Source: Acidobacteria bacterium Mor1 (lineage in GTDB: Bacteria > Acidobacteriota > Polarisedimenticolia > Polarisedimenticolales > Polarisedimenticolaceae). Taken from it: DNA of 29,988 bases. Below the pieces are notes generated by a model. The model was given only the letters and a program-made list of their open reading frames with translations. It did not search any database and was not told the DNA's origin. Position 1 is the stretch's first letter. Every line of letters begins with the position of its first letter. Location: the NCBI GenBank assembly GCA_001664505.1, contig CP011806.1, positions 2,361,149-2,391,136 of the forward strand. Reading direction: 5' to 3'. The position numbers and the translations under genes are program-made. Positions 8,787 through 15,202 of the stretch are shown here, in pieces.

Positions 8787-9020
8787 ATGCTGGACCGGAT
8801 CAGGAAGAGCAGGACGATGGACGCGCTGTTTTGCGCGATCGTCCTCGGTTCGCTGATCTGGATGTTGCTGGTCGACGGCGTGCTGCTTCCCACCTCTCGG
8901 CAGGCCACGGTGCCTCCGACCGCCGGCGAGGAGCCGCTCTATCGGCGGGCGCTGGCAGAACTCCCCTTCGAAGCGGTGCTTCCCGACGGAGCTACTCGAG
9001 TCACGCGAAGCTCACGATAG
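8787..9020 (+). CDS. Small single-pass membrane protein, unknown function
   Basis: This is a 77-residue ORF with a good ribosome binding site (GGAGG at 8777-8781, five bases before the ATG). The N-terminus is basic (MLDRIRKSRTMD), followed by one hydrophobic helix at about residues 13-34 (LFCAIVLGSLIWMLLVDGVLL) and a soluble tail with LYRRALAELPFEAVLPDG. I do not recognise a family. The start-site signal and the membrane helix make it a plausible gene, but its reading frame continues upstream without a stop, as is common in high-GC DNA. It lies 178 bp ahead of the second sigma operon and might belong to it as a leader gene, though nothing in the sequence proves that. Confidence 0.5.
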   Translation: MLDRIRKSRTMDALFCAIVLGSLIWMLLVDGVLLPTSRQATVPPTAGEEPLYRRALAELPFEAVLPDGATRVTRSSR

Positions 9021-9198
9021 ACTTCTCCCCGATCCTAAGAGTCCGCGGCCAGGCGTTTTGGCCCACCCTCCGGCCAAGCTGTGGCAAAGCAGCATAAGTC
9101 CCGCGTTTGTCGCGACTTTCGTTCCCCCCGGAATCGTTTGGGGGTATGTTCGTGGCCGCTGAAAAAGGGCGGCGGTTTTGCCTGGCTTGGAGGACGGA

Positions 9199-9816
9199 AT
9201 GGCGATCATCGGCATCGCGGGGGACGGACACCCCACCGAACTCGCCCGCCGCATCGGTCAAATCGCCGAGGGCGATCCCGATGCCCGTGACTGGTTCTAC
9301 CGGCGCTACTCCCCCAGGCTGTACCGGCGAATTCGCAGCCGCTACGGGCGTGACCGGCGGCTCGATCCCGAAGAACTCCTTCACGACCTTTTCGTCTGGT
9401 GTTTTCAGGACGGCGGCTCGGTGCTGCTGGGGTTCCTCGATCGCAACTCGGCCGAACAGCAGACCGCCTACCGGCTGGAAGGCTACCTCTGGGGCCTCGT
9501 CGCCGGTCTGGTCAGCAATCGGCGCCGCCGCTTCGGCCGCGTCCCGGAGCAGGTCCCGGCCGAAGATGTGCCCCCGGCGTTCGCTGCCGACGCCGAGGAA
9601 CAGGAGTTGCGACGCGACATGCTGCGCGAACTCTCCGCCTGTCTCAAGCGGAGCGGAAGCCGCATCTATCTTTACTTCACGCTGCGCTACGTCGAAGGCC
9701 TCACGCCGCAGGAAATATCTCACGTGAGCGGCTGGCCTCGCCCCCGCGCCTACAAGCTCCGCTCGAAGCTGAACGCCGCTTTGCGCCGTTGCTCGGAGCT
9801 GCTCGGTATCGCTTGA
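9199..9816 (+). CDS. ECF-type RNA polymerase sigma factor of the CHAT operon
   Basis: This is a 205-residue sigma factor. The ATG at 9199 is chosen because GGAGG lies at 9189-9193; an in-frame TTG at 9178 would sit before that site. Region 2 contains WFYRRYSPRLYRRIRSRYG and then RRLDPEELLHDLFVWCF, where DPEE (residues 56-59) occupies the DAED position of region 2.2, so the acidic RNA-polymerase contact motif is kept. Region 4 spans about 145-198: YLYFTLRYVEGLTPQEISHV and helix GWPRPRAYKLRSKLNAALRR. It is divergent from the first sigma factor of the window and heads a tight operon: its stop overlaps the TTG start of the CHAT lipoprotein gene. Two genes further on is an anti-sigma-like membrane protein, the probable regulator. 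Confidence 0.88.
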   Translation: MAIIGIAGDGHPTELARRIGQIAEGDPDARDWFYRRYSPRLYRRIRSRYGRDRRLDPEELLHDLFVWCFQDGGSVLLGFLDRNSAEQQTAYRLEGYLWGLVAGLVSNRRRRFGRVPEQVPAEDVPPAFAADAEEQELRRDMLRELSACLKRSGSRIYLYFTLRYVEGLTPQEISHVSGWPRPRAYKLRSKLNAALRRCSELLGIA

Positions 9817-12629
9817 GACCGCTGAGGCGAACCCTGGCCGTGCTCGCGTTGATCTTGCCGGTCGGCTGCAGCCCGCCGTCGAGCCCGGATCCGGAACTAC
9901 TCGATCAAGTCCAGGTCGCGTTCAAGGGCCATGCCGAACTGGACCGAAGGGCCGGCGGCGGCTGGGCTCCCTTCTACCCCCTCTCACAACGACCGGTGGC
10001 CATCTGCCTCGATGCGCCGGCGCTGCGCGACACCAGCGGGTGGAAGTTGAGCCTCGCTCTGGGTCAATACCCGGCCGCAGAAGCTCCCCTGCATGCTCCA
10101 TCCCAACGCTTGGGCAACACGCTGTGCTTCGAGTACTCCATGCCGGACGATGGGGGCGAGGGCTGGCAGCAACTATGCCCGCTTCTCGTCGACGACTTCG
10201 ACGGAAGGCGAGCGGCCATCCCCTGCCTCGATTTTCGCTTCTCCAGTCGCGACCCTGGCTACTACGCCCAACTCGATGGCTTCAACCGGCTGATGAAGCA
10301 GTCGAACGACCTGACCACTGCCGACCTGCTGGCTCGGCTCGAATCGATGGAACGAGATGCGGAGGAGGCGGGGTTTCCGTTCCTCTCCCTGCGCTGCCGC
10401 TTGACCGCCGCCTACTTTGCCCGGCGCAGCGGCGAAATCCCGATCGACCGCATGGTTTCCGAGCTTCGCTCCGCTCGACCGGATTGGCTCGGCCGCAACC
10501 ACAGTGAGAAATGGTCCGCGGTCTATGCGTACGAACTGGCGGCATTGCTCGCCGAGGAGGGGCACGGTCTGCAGGAAGCGTGGAACGAGCTACGGCACGC
10601 CGAAGAAATGTACCGGCGAATCGGAGATCCCGACGCCCTGTCCGTGAGCATGTTGCAGGCCGATATCCTCGCCCGCGTCGGGGCGCCGGAAGAGGGAATC
10701 GTGCGGCTGGAACGGGCCCTCGAGCTCTGCGAAGGCGCCCCGTGCCGCCGCTCCCTCGTGACCGGGGCCAGCAGCACGTTGACCTGGCTCACCTTGCAGG
10801 ACCCACTGAGCACCCGCCCCCGCCTCGAGCGAGTCGCGTCGATCCAGCGGGAGGCCATCGATAGCCTGGAGAGCCAGGGAACGCCGATAGAGCTCGGGAA
10901 CGCCGCGATCAATCTCGCCTTCGTCAACGTGCGACTCGGAGGGGACCCGCGGCCGGCGCTGCTTCAGGCGGAGGCGGCCTTGAACGCGACAGGCGGCGAA
11001 GCCGGCCGATCGCTCAGGTTGCAATCATGGGCCGTCGGAGTCCGGGCCCAGCATGGACTTCAACGCGGAGAGGCGGAACGGTCCGCGGAGATCTGCCGCG
11101 ATCTTTCGCGGAGCACGGACAGCCCGCAGATCGGAGCCTGGGCGAGAAGCTGCCTGGCGCGGGCCGAGCGGGCCAGGGGCGACATCGTGGCCGCCCGGGA
11201 CGCCATTGAAGCCGCCCGGGTGCTCCACAGGTTCGGAGTGGACGAGGGGCCTCGGGAAGACAGTCTGCTCGGCCCCAGCGCGAGATCGCAGGACTCCTTC
11301 CTGGCCGCGCTGCTGGCGCTGGATGACTCGGCACCCGACCAGGCGTGGACCATTCTCGAGGAGATCGATCGCAGCGCCGGCTCGGAACTCTGTCTGCCGA
11401 CCTCGTCCGAGGAGCGCTCGGCCTGGAACACCTTGCTGCTCGATATCGCCGCCCTCGAAGGACCGGCATCGAGAGAAGTGCGCCGGGCACGGTCGGAGGT
11501 CCGCCGCAACCTGATGCAGGAAGCACGGGAGCTGCTGCGCAGCCAAGAGCATTGCGCCGGCGGTGACCGAGAGACCGCCGTCCCCCTCGTCGATTTCCGC
11601 GCCTTCGCGGCGGAAGGTGAGATCGTGCTCCTACGGCGCCACCCCGACGGCACGGTCGCCGTCGATCGGCGCGCCGAGATGGAAATCGAGAGCCTCGGCG
11701 AGCTGCTGCAAAGAGTCAACGCTCCGTCGACAGGACACGAAGCCTGGCTCGAAGCGGCGACCTCGCTGGCCGAGGTGCTGGCGCCGACTGCGCACGACCT
11801 CGATGCCGAAACCAGCTTCGCTGCCCACGGACTGCTGCAGAGGGTGCCATGGAGCGCGCTTCCGATCCCGAGCCTCGACCCTCCCTATCTGGGCCTCCAG
11901 ACCAGCGTTGTGCACTACCCGACCGGTGCTCCCGCGAACCATCCGCGGAAAATCGCGCCTCGAGGGCGGCCTCTCTTCGTCGTCGACCCGACGGAGAACC
12001 TCCCCGGAAGCAAGGGCCTGGCGGCGTCCTACCGCAGGCTCTTTCCCGAATCGGCCATCTTGCAGGGAGAAGAGGCCACGAGCGCCTCGTTGATCCGCGA
12101 ACTCCCTCGAGCTTCTTCGCTCCACATCGACGCCCACGGCACCTTTGAACCGGCATTCCCGGAACTGTCCGCCGTGATCTTGGCCGACGGGGCCATCCCT
12201 GCCGCTGCCTGGGCCGGCGAAATGCCGCCGATGCTCCTGGCCAACCTCAGTACCTGCGGAGGAGGGCGCTGGCCGGTCACCGCCGATTCGGGACGGTTCG
12301 GCCTGGCGGGCACTCTGGCACGCCGTGGTGCGCAATGGGTCATCGCATCCCGCGCCGACCTGCCGAACCGGCTCGCGGTCGAGTTCAACGGCGAGCTCTA
12401 CCGGGGTCTCCGCAACGGAATGACCGTGCCCCAGGCCTACCGGGGCGCGCTCACCGGAGTTTCCCGCAGCTACTCTCCGCAACACTGGGCCGCATTGATG
12501 CTGCTGCGGAACCCCTCGGAAAAAAATATCGGCCAAAGTGCCTTCGTTCGGACTCTTGATTCACGGGAGCCTCCGTCCGAAAGCGGGGGGCGAGCCTCGC
12601 GAGTGCTGCCTGAGGGGGACGTTCGATGA
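9813..12629 (+). CDS. Putative lipoprotein with TPR-like helices and a C-terminal CHAT (caspase-like) peptidase domain
   Basis: This is a protein of about 938 residues if it starts at the TTG at 9813, which overlaps the sigma stop (TTGA). That start gives the N-terminus RPLRRTLAVLALILPVGCS, a basic/hydrophobic signal ending in a lipobox-like VGC (Cys19), with an unusual Pro at -3. A GTG at 9840 is the alternative but leaves a very short signal. Residues of about 150-650 are helical and TPR-like (AWNELRHAEEMYRRIGDPDA, EEGIVRLERALELCEG). The C-terminal third is a CHAT domain: HIDAHGTF with His775 and NLSTCGGG with Cys815 form the His-Cys dyad of clan CD peptidases, followed by FGLAGTLARRGAQWVIAS and WAALMLLRNP. 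The dyad is intact, so protease activity is likely. The substrate is unknown. The gene overlaps the next one by ATGA. Confidence 0.85.
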   Translation: MRPLRRTLAVLALILPVGCSPPSSPDPELLDQVQVAFKGHAELDRRAGGGWAPFYPLSQRPVAICLDAPALRDTSGWKLSLALGQYPAAEAPLHAPSQRLGNTLCFEYSMPDDGGEGWQQLCPLLVDDFDGRRAAIPCLDFRFSSRDPGYYAQLDGFNRLMKQSNDLTTADLLARLESMERDAEEAGFPFLSLRCRLTAAYFARRSGEIPIDRMVSELRSARPDWLGRNHSEKWSAVYAYELAALLAEEGHGLQEAWNELRHAEEMYRRIGDPDALSVSMLQADILARVGAPEEGIVRLERALELCEGAPCRRSLVTGASSTLTWLTLQDPLSTRPRLERVASIQREAIDSLESQGTPIELGNAAINLAFVNVRLGGDPRPALLQAEAALNATGGEAGRSLRLQSWAVGVRAQHGLQRGEAERSAEICRDLSRSTDSPQIGAWARSCLARAERARGDIVAARDAIEAARVLHRFGVDEGPREDSLLGPSARSQDSFLAALLALDDSAPDQAWTILEEIDRSAGSELCLPTSSEERSAWNTLLLDIAALEGPASREVRRARSEVRRNLMQEARELLRSQEHCAGGDRETAVPLVDFRAFAAEGEIVLLRRHPDGTVAVDRRAEMEIESLGELLQRVNAPSTGHEAWLEAATSLAEVLAPTAHDLDAETSFAAHGLLQRVPWSALPIPSLDPPYLGLQTSVVHYPTGAPANHPRKIAPRGRPLFVVDPTENLPGSKGLAASYRRLFPESAILQGEEATSASLIRELPRASSLHIDAHGTFEPAFPELSAVILADGAIPAAAWAGEMPPMLLANLSTCGGGRWPVTADSGRFGLAGTLARRGAQWVIASRADLPNRLAVEFNGELYRGLRNGMTVPQAYRGALTGVSRSYSPQHWAALMLLRNPSEKNIGQSAFVRTLDSREPPSESGGRASRVLPEGDVR

Positions 12630-13453
12630 ACCGCCGGGAACGGGAGGAATTGCTTTGGGAGCTGGCCGATACCGTGCCCGATCGCCAAACCAGGCCGATT
12701 CCGCCCGAGATCCTGCGTGCCTTCTGTCGCGGAGCCTTGAGCGAACGCGAACGAACGCGGATCGAGTGGATCCTCTGCCGGAGTTCGGCCGCGCGAGCCG
12801 ATCTGTTTCAGGCTCTGGGCAAGCCCATCGGGGTGCCGCCGGCCTGGGTCGGAAAAGCGCTGCGCGGCGAGCCGGTCCAACGCGCCAGCCCGCCCCGTCC
12901 TCTGCGGCGCTGGTTGCCCATGGCGGCGGCGGCGGCTCTCGCCCTGCTGGCTTTGATCTGGCTGCGTCCGGTGCCGGATCTCGGCGCACCAGGCGAAGCG
13001 TCGAGTTTCAGGCCGGCAACAACCTACGAAGTGCGCATCCAGGGCGCTTCGGAGATTCGCTCCGAAACGACAGAGTCCATGGCGTACCCGGAGACGCGCC
13101 TGCGCGTCTGGGTCGAGCCGGCCGACCGCTCCGGAGGGGCGGTGCGGTTTGCGCTGTATCGAGAGGAAAGCGGCGCGCTTCGCAGAGTCCAGCGCTCGGA
13201 ACTGCTCGAGGAACGGATCGAGCGAGGCGCAGCCCTTTTCGAAGCGAGAGCGGAGACTCTGCTCGGTTCGCATCCGGGCCGCAAGTCTCTGTTCGTCGTC
13301 GTCGCCGAACCGGGAGCAACGCTTCCGGAAAAGGTGGCGCTCGACGGACTCCCTCCTGTGTCGCGTCTCGAGACCGAGACCGGCGGCGCGGTCTACCCAC
13401 GGTCGATTCGGATCGTGGCGGGGCCCCAGAACCACGAACTTGAGGAGGAATGA
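12626..13453 (+). CDS. Single-pass membrane protein resembling an anti-sigma factor
   Basis: This is a 275-residue protein whose ATG overlaps the CHAT stop by four bases. The N-terminal 60 residues resemble the cytoplasmic anti-sigma domain of the zinc-binding (ZAS) type: ILRAFCRGALSERERTRIE lines up with the usual YLDGELS...VEAHL pattern. The zinc ligands are absent, with I49, S53 and A56 where His, Cys and Cys are expected. One membrane helix lies at about 95-113 (WLPMAAAAALALLALIWL). The remaining 160 residues form a beta-rich domain beyond the membrane (TYEVRIQGASEIRSETTE, TRLRVWVEPADRSGGAVRFAL). Position, topology and linkage to an ECF sigma factor make an anti-sigma role likely. The assignment rests on architecture and not on a clear family match. 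The outer domain would be accessible to the CHAT lipoprotein or the subtilase-like protein of the same operon. Confidence 0.65.
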   Translation: MNRREREELLWELADTVPDRQTRPIPPEILRAFCRGALSERERTRIEWILCRSSAARADLFQALGKPIGVPPAWVGKALRGEPVQRASPPRPLRRWLPMAAAAALALLALIWLRPVPDLGAPGEASSFRPATTYEVRIQGASEIRSETTESMAYPETRLRVWVEPADRSGGAVRFALYREESGALRRVQRSELLEERIERGAALFEARAETLLGSHPGRKSLFVVVAEPGATLPEKVALDGLPPVSRLETETGGAVYPRSIRIVAGPQNHELEEE

Positions 13454-13456
13454 TCG

Positions 13457-15004
13457 ATGAGAACCAGACGTCAAACCACGCTGCGGCCGGCGGCCGGCCT
13501 GCGGATCGCGACGCTATTGCTGGCAGCGTCCATGTTCGGTCAGGCAGCCCACGCCCTTGAATGGGCCCGCTTCCGCGCCGGATGCTCGGGCAGCGGGTCG
13601 ACGATCGAATTCAGCTGTGGCAACTTCGGCACCTACCATCTCGGCACGATCGTGCCTCCCCAGGGCTGCACCGCGATCAGGAGCGGCAACGAGGTGCCCA
13701 AGACCTACGCCCCGGGCTTCGACATGGACGCCGCCCCCTTCCCCACGATGCCGAACTTCGGCCCCCCCTCCCAGAAGGAGAACTCCTCCGGCCCGTGGCT
13801 TGCGGTCCTGGACTTCTCCGAGGGATTTCACGGCTGGAGCACGGCGATCGCCGCCCTCCAGACGGCCCTCGGCGGAATCACGACGACCCTCGTTCCGCTG
13901 GAAGACGCCGTCGACCTGGGCAATGAGGTAACCGACGTTCACCTGCTGGCCGGGCTCTGCAGCATCCTGGACAGCGTCGACCACGATGGAGCTCAGCTCT
14001 ACGGTGTGACCATGAGTCTCGGGCGTCTGCTCGGAGCCCCCCCGCCGCCCGGTACGGAGAGCCTGCCCCAGGAGATCGCGGGGGTGATCCACCAGATCCG
14101 AGGCACAGGAGCCACGGTAACGGCGTCCGCCGGCAATCATGACTCGATGTTGTTCCCCGCGGCGCTCCACGAGGTCATCTCCGTCGGCATGGTCGATCTG
14201 CACTCGCTCTTCCTTACCGGAATGTCCGAGCCGACCTGGGAAACCCCTGCGACGGCGGAAGCGCTGCTCCCCGGAAGCCAACTGTGCCTGGACCAGACCT
14301 TCGCTGCTCCGTCCGGGTCCTCGTACTCCACCGCGCTTCTGGCCGGTTGGTTCGCCTGGATGCGTCAACACATCCCGGCCGACCCTCACGACTACACCGG
14401 GTGGCGCGCCAAGCCCTCCGAAACCCAAAGCTGCTGGGTCCTGACCAACGATGCGGGCTTGACCTTCGATCAGTGCAACACCGGCGTAGACCAGATGTTC
14501 CAGGACTACCTGTCCGGCCTGCCGGTGAGCTGCTGGCCCTCCCTGCCCCAACCGACTTCGGTCACGGTCCACAAGGAGACCGGCGTCGATCCTCCCGAGA
14601 TTCCCAGCTTCGACGAATGGAGCTCCGAGTCGCCCTCCCCGACCCCCGGCGGCGATCCCTGCGTCCCCTGCGGCGGAACGCTTGAAACCTCGGGAGGAGG
14701 CGGTTCCGACACCCTGACGATCGATATGAGCCAGACCGATCCACTTCCGGAAGTCGACATCCACGGCGTCTACATCAATGTGCCCGGAGGGTTCTTCACG
14801 GTGCCCTTGCCCAGCCAGACTCTGATCGACATAGGGAACGCTGATCTCGATCAACTCGTGCTGACCGGTTACGGATTCACCAACCCGATCAACTTCCAGC
14901 CCTCCCTCTGGTTCGAGATGGGCCCGGCAAACACCGACTGCTCGCAAGCGGGCACCTGCTTCTGGACGTCGACACCTATTCTGGTCACCAACAACGGCAA
15001 CTGA
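13457..15004 (+). CDS. Secreted subtilase-like (S8 fold) protein
   Basis: This is a 515-residue protein with a signal peptide (basic MRTRRQTTLR, hydrophobic IATLLLAASMFGQAAHA). The ATG at 13457 is three bases after the previous stop, with AGGAGG at 13443-13448. The middle of the protein follows the subtilisin order: VLDFSEG with Asp119, EVTDVHLLAGL with His162 in the place of the HGTHVAG helix, VTMSLG, VTASAGNHD with Asn227 (oxyanion site), and SGSSYSTALLAGW with Ser289 in the position of GTSMATPHVAG. Asp, Asn and Ser therefore fit. The catalytic His is doubtful because the HGT motif is absent and the spacing differs. After a Pro/Ser-rich linker (about 385-410) comes a beta-rich C-terminal region with several Cys residues (DCSQAGTCFW). 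It could be a working peptidase or an inactive binding protein. It is the last gene of the sigma/CHAT operon. Confidence 0.7.
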   Translation: MRTRRQTTLRPAAGLRIATLLLAASMFGQAAHALEWARFRAGCSGSGSTIEFSCGNFGTYHLGTIVPPQGCTAIRSGNEVPKTYAPGFDMDAAPFPTMPNFGPPSQKENSSGPWLAVLDFSEGFHGWSTAIAALQTALGGITTTLVPLEDAVDLGNEVTDVHLLAGLCSILDSVDHDGAQLYGVTMSLGRLLGAPPPPGTESLPQEIAGVIHQIRGTGATVTASAGNHDSMLFPAALHEVISVGMVDLHSLFLTGMSEPTWETPATAEALLPGSQLCLDQTFAAPSGSSYSTALLAGWFAWMRQHIPADPHDYTGWRAKPSETQSCWVLTNDAGLTFDQCNTGVDQMFQDYLSGLPVSCWPSLPQPTSVTVHKETGVDPPEIPSFDEWSSESPSPTPGGDPCVPCGGTLETSGGGGSDTLTIDMSQTDPLPEVDIHGVYINVPGGFFTVPLPSQTLIDIGNADLDQLVLTGYGFTNPINFQPSLWFEMGPANTDCSQAGTCFWTSTPILVTNNGN

Positions 15005-15202
15005 CCTCATCGCTTCCACCGGCAACCGCGGCCGCCCTTCTCGGGTGGCCGCGCCCCGGGCGCTACCCTGCGCTTCCCATTCAATCGGCTTCTCTCGGCC
15101 AAACCACCTGGATCGCGACTCTTCACTGGTTGCAACCAATGCCGCTTCGATCGGCCCCTCGATCGAGAGCCGAGCCTTGGAAAACAACAGGAAGGAGCGA
15201 TC
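15005..15202 (+). other. Intergenic region before the G8 beta-helix gene
   Basis: This gap holds a hairpin right after the subtilase-like gene, the perfect 12-base palindrome TGGTTGCAACCA at 15127-15138, and a shorter palindrome CTCGATCGAG near 15156. The palindromes may be operator sites. The ribosome binding site GGAG for the next gene is at 15194-15197. I see no convincing promoter hexamers. Confidence 0.4.
15027..15053 (+). terminator. Strong GC hairpin after the sigma/CHAT operon
   Basis: An 11-base-pair stem with one G-U pair (15027-15037 with 15043-15053) and a 5-base loop TTCTC starts 23 bases after the subtilase-like stop. It lacks a T tract, so it may be a partial terminator or a pause/processing site. 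Confidence 0.45.

Noticed and set aside
10282-13474. Several mid-size frames on both strands within the CHAT operon
   Set aside because: They lack motifs and ribosome binding sites and run across the CHAT and anti-sigma-like genes.
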